Positions 16,350 to 23,858 of a stretch of DNA of 46,167 bases are shown here, in pieces; position 1 is the first letter of the stretch, and every line of letters begins with the position of its first letter. A program made the position numbers and the translations under genes. Below the pieces are notes generated by a model that saw only the letters and a program-made list of their open reading frames with translations, did not search any database and was not told the DNA's origin. Source of the DNA: Bacillota bacterium (GTDB taxonomy: Bacteria; Bacillota_I; Bacilli_A; Erysipelotrichales; Erysipelotrichaceae); contig JAJZTY010000003.1 in NCBI GenBank assembly GCA_021847325.1, forward strand, positions 1-46,167, written 5' to 3'.

Positions 16350-17708
16350 ATGGAAGAAAATACTGTTGTAAATGTAGAGCTTTTAACGTCGTGGATTAAG
16401 AATAAAGAGTATAAAAAAATAAGGCACTTTTTTGATGAGACCAATATAGTTGATGCGGCTTTAATCGTAGATGAATTGGGCAGTGAAGTTATCTTACATC
16501 TCTTTAAGATTATACGTAAGGATGTGGGAGCTGATCTGTTATCCTACTTATCCAGTGATACAATTGAACATCTTACCAATAATTTAAATCCTGAACATAT
16601 TCAAAGTTTAATGGAAGAATTGTACTCCGATGACTTGAATGAGATTTTGAATGAATTGCCTGATGAATTGGTTACAAAAGTATTACAAGCTGCGACACCT
16701 GAGTTGCGCAAACAGATTAATGAGTTTTTGAGTTATGAAGAAAATTCTTGTGGTTCGATTATGTCTGTCGACTTTGTGACAATTAAGCATACAAATACGA
16801 TAGCACAAGCGATGAAAACGATTCGTAGGCAAGGCAAACTAGCTGAGACGATTAACGTGTGTTATGTGGTGGATGATTTAAAAAAATTAGTTGGTAGTAT
16901 TTCGTTAAAGGATATCTTGTTTGCGAAGGAAGAGCATATCATTGAAGAAATTATGGAGCATGATATTCATTATGTTTATACACATGATGATCAAGAAGAA
17001 GCTGCCAAAATAATATCTAAGTATGACATCACTTCAATTCCTGTCATTGATAGTACTAAAACTGTATTAGGAATAATAACTGTAGATGATATTTTAGACG
17101 TTGTGGAAGAAGAAGCAACTGAGGATATTCATAAGATGGGTGCTATGACACCGCTTGATGGTTCTTATGTGGAGTCTTCTACGAAATCGATTATTATGTC
17201 ACGTATGCCGTGGTTGCTTGTGTTAATGATTTCTGCGACGTTTACCGGAAGTATTATTTCGAGTAATCAAGAAATATTAGTTCTACTTCCTTCATTAGCA
17301 ATCTTTATCCCGATGTTAATGGATACAGCAGGGAATGCTGGTTCACAAGCTTCTGCAATGGTTATTCGTGGTTTAGTCGTGGATGATATGGGTGTGAAGG
17401 ATTTTGTTAAGATATTGATAAAAGAGACACAGGTATCGTTTCTATTGGGTATAGTGTTATTTATTATCAATACACTAAGAATAGGATTATTTATGCCTAA
17501 TGTTGGTTGGGGAATTGCGATTATTGTATCTCTAACGATTTTTATTACGATCTTACTAGCGAATTTAGTCGGTGGAGCATTACCACTATTGGCATTAGTT
17601 TTAAAACAGGATCCAGCTTCTATGGCTGCCCCTTTAATAACAACTTTAGTTGATGCATTATCTTTAATGACGTATTTCTTAATTGCGTCTTATTTCCTTA
17701 GATTGTGA
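16350..17708 (+). CDS. mgtE: Magnesium transporter MgtE (first copy)
   Basis: MgtE is a gated magnesium channel of the inner membrane. The 452-aa protein has the N-terminal superhelical domain (1-120), a pair of CBS domains (about 125-250) that sense cytoplasmic magnesium, a connecting helix and five membrane helices (about 280-450) containing the pore signature DTAGNAGSQAS. The start is the ATG at 16350 with GGAAG upstream rather than the in-frame TTG at 16299. It is directly followed by a second mgtE. No magnesium riboswitch is seen upstream. Confidence 0.95.
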   Translation: MEENTVVNVELLTSWIKNKEYKKIRHFFDETNIVDAALIVDELGSEVILHLFKIIRKDVGADLLSYLSSDTIEHLTNNLNPEHIQSLMEELYSDDLNEILNELPDELVTKVLQAATPELRKQINEFLSYEENSCGSIMSVDFVTIKHTNTIAQAMKTIRRQGKLAETINVCYVVDDLKKLVGSISLKDILFAKEEHIIEEIMEHDIHYVYTHDDQEEAAKIISKYDITSIPVIDSTKTVLGIITVDDILDVVEEEATEDIHKMGAMTPLDGSYVESSTKSIIMSRMPWLLVLMISATFTGSIISSNQEILVLLPSLAIFIPMLMDTAGNAGSQASAMVIRGLVVDDMGVKDFVKILIKETQVSFLLGIVLFIINTLRIGLFMPNVGWGIAIIVSLTIFITILLANLVGGALPLLALVLKQDPASMAAPLITTLVDALSLMTYFLIASYFLRL

Positions 17709-17716
17709 GGTGTGTT

Positions 17717-19069
17717 ATGAGAAAGAAATTACACAAAAAAGTATTTAAAGCCCTCATTGAAGGACGTAAGTTTCAAGAAATTAGAGATATGTTCAATTAT
17801 TACAATATGGTTGACTTAGCTTTAATGGTTGAAGATTGTAGTTTGGATCAAGTATTAATGTTGTTTAAGATATTAAAAAGAGAGATTAGTGCTGAGATGT
17901 TTACGTACCTTTCATATACTAAACAAGAAGAACTAATCAATGCGTTTACCAGTTTAGAAATTAAAGGGATGTTAGAGAACTTATATTCAGATGATATCGT
18001 AGACTTCCTAGAAGAGTTACCGAGTAATCTTGTGAAGAAGATTCTTCAGTCGGCGACAGAGGATCAACGATCAGAAATAAATTTATTGCTCAGTTATCCA
18101 GAGGATTCGGCTGGATACATGATGACAACCGATTTTGTAGAGTTGAAGTTAAGTGATACGGTAAAACGTGCTATTGCACGAATTAAAACACAAGGGAAGG
18201 TTGCAGAGACAATTTCCAACTGTTATATCGTTAATGAAAATCGTACTTTAGTAGGTTCAATACGACTACGTGAAATATTGTTTGCGGATGAAGATGAAAT
18301 GATTTCAGAAATCATGGATACAGACGTTATTTCAGTTGTGACGAGTGATGATCGAGAAGAAGTCGCAAATGTATTTAAAAAATATGACTTCTCTGTTTTA
18401 CCTGTTGTGAATGATGAGAAAAAACTTATTGGTATTATTACTGCCGATGATATCATTGACGTCTTATTAGAAGAGACTACTGAAGATATCCAAAAAATCG
18501 CAGCTATTATACCGATGGAAGGTTCTTATACTGAAACGAATATTCTTGAAATGGCTAAATCTCGTGTTTCGTGGTTAATTATCTTAATGGTGTCTGCTAC
18601 ATTTACAGGTTTAATCATTCAAGGGTATGAACAAACCCTTACCTTAATTCCTGCACTAGCGGCATCTATGCCAATGATTATGAGTACTGCAGGGAATGCA
18701 GGATCTCAGTCTTCTATTATGGTTATTCGTGGGATATCGGTTGATAACATGAGTATTAAGGATTTTTGGTTAGTTATTTGGAAAGAACTAAAAATTGGAT
18801 TGGTTATTGGCTTGGTTTTATTTGTGGTTAATGTATTGAGATTAATGATCTTCACACCTGAAGTTGGACTGACAACGGATTTAGTTATTTCTACAACGGT
18901 GTTTATTACAATTCTTATGGCTAATATTACAGGAGGATTACTCCCACTTATTGCCTTAATCTTTAAACAGGATCCTGCCGCTATGGCGAGTCCATTAATC
19001 ACAACAATCGTGGATGCGCTTGCATTAATTGTATATTTTAGACTTGCAATGTACTTCTTATCGATATAG
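17717..19069 (+). CDS. Magnesium transporter MgtE (second copy)
   Basis: This 450-aa protein repeats the architecture of its upstream neighbour: N-domain, CBS pair, and five C-terminal helices with STAGNAGSQSS and KQDPAAMASPL. The two are clearly related but diverged in many positions, so the duplication is old. The ATG at 17717 is preceded by GTGAGGTG overlapping the stop of the first copy; a GTG at 17705 is less likely. Adjacent expression of both may give hetero-oligomers or distinct magnesium set points; that is inference. Confidence 0.94.
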   Translation: MRKKLHKKVFKALIEGRKFQEIRDMFNYYNMVDLALMVEDCSLDQVLMLFKILKREISAEMFTYLSYTKQEELINAFTSLEIKGMLENLYSDDIVDFLEELPSNLVKKILQSATEDQRSEINLLLSYPEDSAGYMMTTDFVELKLSDTVKRAIARIKTQGKVAETISNCYIVNENRTLVGSIRLREILFADEDEMISEIMDTDVISVVTSDDREEVANVFKKYDFSVLPVVNDEKKLIGIITADDIIDVLLEETTEDIQKIAAIIPMEGSYTETNILEMAKSRVSWLIILMVSATFTGLIIQGYEQTLTLIPALAASMPMIMSTAGNAGSQSSIMVIRGISVDNMSIKDFWLVIWKELKIGLVIGLVLFVVNVLRLMIFTPEVGLTTDLVISTTVFITILMANITGGLLPLIALIFKQDPAAMASPLITTIVDALALIVYFRLAMYFLSI

Positions 19070-19075
19070 CTATGT

Positions 19076-19081
19076 TATAAT
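19076..19081 (+). promoter_or_regulatory. Probable -10 element before deoD
   Basis: A TATAAT lies 34 bp before the deoD start, just after the mgtE stop. The -35 region is poor, so the call is tentative; AAAGGAG serves as ribosome site. Confidence 0.4.
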
Positions 19082-19114
19082 AATATGACAGAAATAAAGG
19101 AGAAATTATAAAAA

Positions 19115-19828
19115 ATGTCTACACCTCATAATTCAGCGCAAAAAAATGATATTGCGAAATTAGTATTGATGCCGGGAGATCCTCTTCGCGCTAAAATGAT
19201 TGCGGAAACGTATTTAGAAAATGTTGTACAGTTTAACTCTGTTCGAAATATGTTTGGTTTTACAGGAACATATAAAGGACACCCAGTGTCTGTAATGGGT
19301 TCTGGTATGGGAATGCCAAGTATTGGTATTTACTCTTATGAATTGTTTGATCAATATGGAGTTGAAACGATTGTACGTATTGGTTCTTGTGGTTCTTATC
19401 GTGAAGATTGTAAGATCTATGATGTTATCTTAGCGGATAGCGCTTATAGTGAATCAACGTATGCGAATACGGCGTTTGGTTATACTGAAAACATTCAAAA
19501 ACCAAGTCCTGAAGTAAATGAAGAATTAATTAAAGTTGCGAAGGATTTAAATATTCCAATGCATGTTGGTTGTATCCACTCTAGTGATGTATTCTATCAT
19601 GGTGCTGGATCAGTTCCTTATCAAGAAAAAGTTGCGAAATATGATTTATTAGCAGCTGAAATGGAATCCTTTGCATTATTTGCTAATGCACGTTATTTAG
19701 GTAAGAAGGCTGCTTGTTTATTAACAGTTTCTGATTCTATCGTTACGCATGAAGCTACAACTGCTGAAGAACGTCAAAATGCGTTTACGAAGATGATGGA
19801 AATCGCTTTAGGCTTAGCGGTAAAGTAA
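19115..19828 (+). CDS. deoD: Purine nucleoside phosphorylase DeoD
   Basis: DeoD cleaves purine (deoxy)nucleosides with phosphate to base and (deoxy)ribose-1-phosphate. The 237-aa protein has the phosphate loop MPGDPLRA (19-26), VRIGSCGSYR around 88-96, the ribose-binding EMES (182-185) and the catalytic D207 in VSDSIVTHE. Length fits the hexameric bacterial type. A strong AAAGGAG precedes the start. A small HMA-like gene starts 1 bp after its stop. Confidence 0.96.
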   Translation: MSTPHNSAQKNDIAKLVLMPGDPLRAKMIAETYLENVVQFNSVRNMFGFTGTYKGHPVSVMGSGMGMPSIGIYSYELFDQYGVETIVRIGSCGSYREDCKIYDVILADSAYSESTYANTAFGYTENIQKPSPEVNEELIKVAKDLNIPMHVGCIHSSDVFYHGAGSVPYQEKVAKYDLLAAEMESFALFANARYLGKKAACLLTVSDSIVTHEATTAEERQNAFTKMMEIALGLAVK

Positions 19829-19829
19829 T

Positions 19830-20021
19830 ATGAAGACCATTCTCTTTATTCGCGATTTGAACACAGAAGAAGCGGCTCAAAAAATTACGGATGCTTTATC
19901 TGAAACACGGGTTGATTTCGAGGTAAGATTAAAGGATCGTTGTGTGGCAATAGAGGGAAGAAACGATGTTGTATATACGGCGAAAGTCGCAATCCGAGAA
20001 GCAGGTTTCAATGTAGATTAA
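19830..20021 (+). CDS. Small HMA-like protein lacking the metal-binding cysteines
   Basis: The 63-aa protein has the size and beta-alpha-beta pattern of a heavy-metal-associated (ferredoxin-like) domain, including the closing segment VVYTAKVAIREAGFNVD that resembles the end of copper chaperones. The expected GMxCxxC loop is replaced by DLNTEEA (9-15), and its only cysteine is C38, so it should not bind copper in the standard way. It starts 1 bp after deoD and is followed by a perfect hairpin. Fold call is by pattern only. Confidence 0.6.
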   Translation: MKTILFIRDLNTEEAAQKITDALSETRVDFEVRLKDRCVAIEGRNDVVYTAKVAIREAGFNVD

Positions 20022-20048
20022 ATCAGTCGAAATTCGACTGATTTTTTT
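20021..20048 (+). terminator. Intrinsic terminator after the deoD operon
   Basis: The stem AATCAGTCG / CGACTGATT with loop AAATT is followed by TTTTTTT. The hairpin begins in the stop codon of the HMA-like gene. Confidence 0.85.
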
Positions 20049-20059
20049 ATTAAAACTAC

Positions 20060-20089
20060 TTGCAAATCTCGATTGATTTATGATAGTAT
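20060..20089 (+). promoter_or_regulatory. Promoter of the tRNA cluster
   Basis: A TTGCAA (20060-20065) and a TAGTAT (20084-20089) are 18 bp apart, 24 bp before the first tRNA. The fit to consensus is moderate; the location between terminator and tRNA cluster supports it. Confidence 0.5.
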
Positions 20090-20113
20090 TATAGGGCACT
20101 GACGTATTGCCTT

Positions 20114-20206
20114 GGGGAAGTACTCAAGTGGCTGAAGAGGTGCCCCTGCTAAGGGTATAGGTCGGGTCAAACTGGCGCGAGGGTTCAAATCCCTCCTTCC
20201 CCGCCA
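20114..20206 (+). tRNA. tRNA-Ser (anticodon GCT)
   Basis: The 93-nt gene has a GGGGAAG/CTTCCCC acceptor stem, a long variable arm typical of serine tRNAs, the T loop GGTTCAAAT and encoded CCA. The anticodon loop CTGCTAA gives anticodon GCT, reading AGC/AGT. Confidence 0.97.
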
Positions 20207-20222
20207 AAAAACACAAGTGAAT

Positions 20223-20298
20223 GGTCCAGTGGTGTAGTGGTTAACATGCCTCCCTGTCACGGAGGAGATCGCGGGTTCGAGTCCCGTCTGGACCGCCA
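20223..20298 (+). tRNA. tRNA-Asp (anticodon GTC)
   Basis: The 76-nt cloverleaf has acceptor arms GGTCCAG/CTGGACC, anticodon loop CTGTCAC (anticodon GTC), T loop GGTTCGAGTCC and encoded CCA. It is 16 bp after tRNA-Ser. Confidence 0.97.
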
Positions 20299-20299
20299 C

Positions 20300-20373
20300 G
20301 CAGGTGTAGTTCAATGGTAGAACGCGACCTTGCCAAGGTCGACACGAGGGTTCGATTCCCTTCACCTGCTCCA
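20300..20373 (+). tRNA. tRNA-Gly (anticodon GCC)
   Basis: The 74-nt cloverleaf has acceptor arms GCAGGTG/CACCTGC, anticodon loop TTGCCAA (anticodon GCC), T loop GGTTCGATTCC and encoded CCA. It starts 1 bp after tRNA-Asp. A decayed copy lies at 21156-21234. Confidence 0.97.
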
Positions 20374-20385
20374 TAAGAGCTCAAG

Positions 20386-20410
20386 AAGAAGTACTTAGTA
20401 CTTCTTTTTT
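20386..20410 (+). terminator. Terminator of the tRNA cluster
   Basis: The stem AAGAAGTAC-TTA-GTACTTCTT is followed by TTTT, directly downstream of tRNA-Gly. Confidence 0.85.
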
Positions 20411-20452
20411 ATTTCTATTTTGATATGATTAATTGAGAAAAGGGGATTACTT

Positions 20453-20593
20453 ATGTTAAATGATTTTGGGGTTATGGGGATATTTATGGGTTTTTATTCA
20501 TTGTTTTTGTTTTTAATTGCATTATCTGTTCTTGTATTAATTTGGGTTACTATTCTTTTCTTATTAAAAAAGATGAAACAAATGGAACGATAA
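20453..20593 (+). CDS. Small membrane protein, 46 aa
   Basis: The ATG is preceded by AAAAGGGGAT. The protein is MLNDFGVMGIFMGFYSLF and onward, hydrophobic from about residue 7 to 38, with a basic tail KKMKQMER. It ends one base before the following lipoprotein gene, so the two are one transcription unit. It resembles in plan the small single-helix proteins elsewhere in the window but not in sequence. Function is unknown. Confidence 0.62.
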   Translation: MLNDFGVMGIFMGFYSLFLFLIALSVLVLIWVTILFLLKKMKQMER

Positions 20594-20594
20594 T

Positions 20595-21128
20595 ATGGTT
20601 AGAAAACTTATCATAGTATTATTATTTTTTAGCTTACTTGGATGTACAGTTCAAGATACAAATGAACTTACAGATGCTCAAATTAGTATATTGATTAAAA
20701 ACCAAAATAAGCAAATAGAAGCCTTGAAATTAGAGATCGAAGAATTGAGACAAAGCTTTAATCAAGGTGAACTGATTCAACCGTTTAAACACGAAGAACG
20801 ATTATTGTATATGAACTCACGTATTCCATTTGGGATATCTTTGATAAATGAATCCAATCTTCCCATAAAAGCGTATCTTTATGATACAGGTCTCGTGATT
20901 TATTATGAAGATGAAAATGTTAATGAGTTTATTATTGGCTATAGTCTTGTGTCTAAATTAATGGGTAAAGATTTCAGTGAAGATCCTGAATACTTCAATA
21001 ACTCTGATATTGTGAAAGAGATTGATGATAACTTTGTGGTTGTGAAAGTAATTCGACTTGGGACCGATTTGGATGAAGAAACAAATAAAAAGATTGAAGT
21101 TCTATTGGATTCAATAAACTATTATTAA
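20595..21128 (+). CDS. Putative lipoprotein
   Basis: The 177-aa protein has a signal peptide (1-16) ending in a lipobox LLGC with C17 as the lipidated residue. A coiled-coil stretch rich in glutamate, lysine and leucine follows (about 24-57), then a small globular domain of ~115 residues containing a hydrophobic-alternating beta pattern. I do not recognise the domain. It is surface-exposed and membrane-tethered if processed. It sits 1 bp after a 46-aa membrane protein, between tRNA-Gly and its decayed copy, and is followed by a terminator. Confidence 0.75.
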   Translation: MVRKLIIVLLFFSLLGCTVQDTNELTDAQISILIKNQNKQIEALKLEIEELRQSFNQGELIQPFKHEERLLYMNSRIPFGISLINESNLPIKAYLYDTGLVIYYEDENVNEFIIGYSLVSKLMGKDFSEDPEYFNNSDIVKEIDDNFVVVKVIRLGTDLDEETNKKIEVLLDSINYY

Positions 21129-21152
21129 AAATGAGGGAAACCTCATTTTTTT
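21127..21152 (+). terminator. Terminator after the lipoprotein
   Basis: The perfect stem AAAAATGAGG-GAAA-CCTCATTTTT continues into further T residues, immediately after the stop codon. Confidence 0.88.
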
Positions 21153-21155
21153 ACA

Positions 21156-21234
21156 GTAATGTAGAAAAAGTTCAATAATAGATCGAACCTTACCAAAGTT
21201 GGTATAAGGGTTTAAAATCTCTTCATTTGTTCAA
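21156..21234 (+). pseudogene. Decayed tRNA-Gly copy
   Basis: The stretch aligns end to end with the intact tRNA-Gly at 20300-20373: shared blocks include TGTAG, TTCAAT..TAGA, ACCTT.CCAA, AAGGGTT/GAGGGTT and CTTCA..TG.TC, with a ~6-nt A-rich insertion near the D arm. By eye roughly 60-65% of positions agree and most differences are G/C to A/T. The acceptor stem no longer pairs and the T loop GTTCGAT has become GTTTAAAAT, so it cannot be a working tRNA. Its 3' end overlaps the stop codon of the kinase gene on the other strand. Confidence 0.7.
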
Positions 21235-22151
21235 TAAGAAATAATCTTATAATCTTGATTATCTAATGTTTGAATGAATACTTTTTCAAACTCTGATATT
21301 GTATTGAAACGCTTTTCTCGAAGAGGGTTTGTTGCGATAAGTAAAACTTCGTAGACTTCTCTAGAAAGTTCAAAATGACTGAATTCTTCTGGGATGAAAG
21401 TTCCTTGAATGTATCTTTGTTTTGTATTGGTAATCTCACTGAACATATCTAGAATCAGGGCACCGAGGGTAAAGCAATTTGTTCTCTCATCAATTATTGC
21501 GCCAAGAATATTTTCTTCAGGTGCTTTTAAACGTTTTGTCCCAAAGTAGTTAATACCTAAGTCATTTATACTAGGACATTTTCTAAACAAATCAATATCA
21601 CAGAAAGTGACTTCATCATTTATAAAGTTATAGATAATACTACTGTCGTAGAAATCAACCGCGACATATCCATTCTCAATAATTGTTTTAAAAAATGAGA
21701 AAAGTTTAAAAACAACCCTTAGTCTTTTTTCTACCGATAAGTTTTTAAATCGAACCATTGGAGTAATATCCTTTGTCTTACGATACATATCAAAGTTCCA
21801 ATGATCAAATAGACATTCACCTTCCGCAAATTCAAATACTAAGACAAAAAAATCATTTATTTCAAATGAGTCTACATATTGTATAAGATTTGGATGCTTA
21901 ATTTCTTTGTATAATTTTGATGCTTTTTTTAAGAGTTGAATGGATTCTAGTGGACTGATTTCTGCACTCAGAGTTTTTGCCCCAGCAATCTTAAAGAATA
22001 GTTTTTTATTATTCTTCTTTATTCCAAAGTTAATACAACCACTACCTGTTTCATCCACGACATAAAAAGCAGTTCCGTATTGACTGAGCCAGGAAAAATC
22101 CTGATTTTCTCTTAATTTATATTCGATATCGTCGATCTTATTTAATATCAT
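21231..22151 (-). CDS. Divergent protein-kinase-fold protein
   Basis: The 306-aa protein has the protein kinase plan: VAIK-like lysine in LFFKIAG (K54), hinge VLVFEFAEG, a catalytic-loop equivalent GYVAVDFYDSS where HRDxKxxN has become AVDxYxxS (D166 kept), a metal-binding segment CDIDLF in place of DFG (D185), and APE at 210-212. A C-terminal helical lobe follows. The DID and APEE arrangement is one I associate with a branch of Firmicutes kinases. The missing K and N of the catalytic loop make activity uncertain. It is divergent from the DUF1848 gene. Confidence 0.78.
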   Translation of the reverse strand: MILNKIDDIEYKLRENQDFSWLSQYGTAFYVVDETGSGCINFGIKKNNKKLFFKIAGAKTLSAEISPLESIQLLKKASKLYKEIKHPNLIQYVDSFEINDFFVLVFEFAEGECLFDHWNFDMYRKTKDITPMVRFKNLSVEKRLRVVFKLFSFFKTIIENGYVAVDFYDSSIIYNFINDEVTFCDIDLFRKCPSINDLGINYFGTKRLKAPEENILGAIIDERTNCFTLGALILDMFSEITNTKQRYIQGTFIPEEFSHFELSREVYEVLLIATNPLREKRFNTISEFEKVFIQTLDNQDYKIISY

Positions 22152-22221
22152 CTATGTGTAATTATACTCGTTTAGATCAAACGTTGTTTATTAAATTTGT
22201 TTTATCTAATAAAATAGTTTT

Positions 22222-23148
22222 ATGATACTTAACACTGGTTCAAGAACAGATATACCTGCTTATTATAGTGAATGGTTTTATAATCGGATTAAAGAAGGAT
22301 ATGTTTATACGCGTAATCCTTATAATCCTAAGTTAATTCATTCATACCAATTAAATCCAAGTGTTGTGGATATTTTAGTGTTTTGTACAAAGAATCCTGA
22401 ACCAATGATGAAGCGCTTAGATGAGATTAGTCATTTTAAACAATTCTGGGGAATCACATTAACTGCGTATGGTAAAGATATAGAACCTAATGTATTAAAC
22501 AAACATCGAATCATTGAGTGTATAAAGATTCTTTCAAATCGATTTGGATCAAAATCAGTTGAATGGAGATATGATCCAATTTTTCTATCAGATAAATACA
22601 CAAAGGAAGTACATCTTAGATCGTTTGAGCATATTGCGAAAGAACTTAGTGGATCTATTACTACCTGTGTAGTGAGCTTTATAGATTTATATCAAAAAAC
22701 ATTAAAGAATTTCCCAAGTGTAAAAGAAGTTAACCTGGAGGATCAAATAGAATTGATTAAAGCATTCGTGGAGATTGGGACAAAGTATAATATCAGAATA
22801 AAGACGTGTTTAGAAAACAAGATTCTTGAAAATTATGGTGTGGATACAAGTGGTTGTTTAACCCAATCTGTACTTGAGAAGGCTTTGAACCAACGTTTAA
22901 ATGTTCCAAACCAAACTCAAGCGAGAGAGGGTTGTGAATGCTTATTAGGGAATGATATTGGGGCATATAATTCATGTGGACATGGATGCGTGTATTGTTA
23001 TGCTAATTATGATATGAGTTTAGTCAAAGAGAATATGATGAAACATAATAAAAACTCACCTTTATTAATTGGTGAGTTAAAGGGCGATGATATTATTCGA
23101 GAAATGAATCAAGTATCGTATATCAATAATCAATTAAGTTTATTTTAG
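22222..23148 (+). CDS. DUF1848 family protein
   Basis: The 308-aa protein starts MILNTGSRTDIPAYYSEWF, the hallmark of DUF1848, and contains VFCTKNPEP (about 54-62), a central segment ending EWRYDPIFLS, and a C-terminal cysteine cluster CEC...CGHGCVYCYAN (about 238-262) that looks like a metal or iron-sulfur site similar to radical-SAM Cx3Cx2C. Biochemical role is not established. No ribosome site precedes the ATG; TAATAAAAT lies about 12 bp before it, so the mRNA may be nearly leaderless. Its stop overlaps that of the convergent gene. Confidence 0.85.
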   Translation: MILNTGSRTDIPAYYSEWFYNRIKEGYVYTRNPYNPKLIHSYQLNPSVVDILVFCTKNPEPMMKRLDEISHFKQFWGITLTAYGKDIEPNVLNKHRIIECIKILSNRFGSKSVEWRYDPIFLSDKYTKEVHLRSFEHIAKELSGSITTCVVSFIDLYQKTLKNFPSVKEVNLEDQIELIKAFVEIGTKYNIRIKTCLENKILENYGVDTSGCLTQSVLEKALNQRLNVPNQTQAREGCECLLGNDIGAYNSCGHGCVYCYANYDMSLVKENMMKHNKNSPLLIGELKGDDIIREMNQVSYINNQLSLF

Positions 23149-23756
23149 AATTTTGTTATGACTAGATCTTTGAAGTAAGCATCGGTTCCAACTTCTGTCC
23201 ATAAAGCGATGGAGCCTTTTCTTTTACCATGTTTTAAATCAGTCACAATTAAACATGGTTGAGATGCTTTATTGATAAATAGTTCAGCATATTCTTCTTT
23301 TACAACAACTTTGAAATCGATCCATTCCTTTGTATCAATATCTACATAAGATTCGTATTTTATAGGATCAGTTTGTCTTAAAATATCAAATTTATGGTTG
23401 GGATAAGAGAAGTATTGAGTAGATCGATTTCGTCTAATTTGGTCTTTTACTTTACTGTTTGTAGGTCGAATATAAATTCCTTCAAACTCTGAATTGTCTT
23501 GATTGATATGAAATGCAATCCCAATAAATCCTCGTGCAAATTCTGGCGCAGTGCTTAAGAGCTGGCTGTATACTTTAACTTCAATAATACCATTCTCAAA
23601 ATCGAAATCTTTCAATATGGCGTAAGTAGGCTCATCAAACTGTGTAATTTCTGGATTCTTTAATACATTTAGAACTTCTTGATGGTCCATTTCAACGTTC
23701 TTAATTGTGACTTCATTTGGAATAAAGTTTGATATATTCATATTTATTTCTTTCAT
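23145..23756 (-). CDS. Lectin/glucanase-fold (LamG-like) cytoplasmic protein
   Basis: The 203-aa protein has no signal peptide. The spacing of FENGIIEVKVYS, GFIGIAFHI, WIDFKVVVKEEYAELFIN and IALWTEVGTDAYFKDLVI is that of a concanavalin-A-like jelly roll, as in DUF1080/LamG domains that bind or cleave sugars. No catalytic residues can be named. The ATG at 23756 is preceded by GGAGGTAAT. It converges on DUF1848 with a 4-bp overlap of the gene ends. Confidence 0.65.
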   Translation of the reverse strand: MKEINMNISNFIPNEVTIKNVEMDHQEVLNVLKNPEITQFDEPTYAILKDFDFENGIIEVKVYSQLLSTAPEFARGFIGIAFHINQDNSEFEGIYIRPTNSKVKDQIRRNRSTQYFSYPNHKFDILRQTDPIKYESYVDIDTKEWIDFKVVVKEEYAELFINKASQPCLIVTDLKHGKRKGSIALWTEVGTDAYFKDLVITKF

Positions 23757-23830
23757 ATTACCTCCAAGTTTATTAATAACAGTTTACCATTCTGAGAATT
23801 GTTTAAAAGTAGGCACTATTTTGTAACTAT

Positions 23831-23858
23831 AAAAAAAGAAGTTAATAGCTAACTTCTT
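23831..23858 (-). terminator. Terminator of the histidine phosphatase gene
   Basis: On the minus strand the stem AAGAAGTTA-GCTAT-TAACTTCTT is followed by TTTTT. The stem includes the stop codon of the gene. Confidence 0.8.

Noticed and set aside
20078-20374. A 98-aa open frame on the minus strand across the tRNA cluster
   Set aside because: It is antisense to three tRNAs; such frames arise from tRNA sequences and are not genes.
20374-21234. The tRNA-Gly island as an integrated mobile element
   Set aside because: No integrase or other mobility gene and no clean direct repeat is present; only the decayed tRNA copy supports it, so it is reported as an observation, not as an element.
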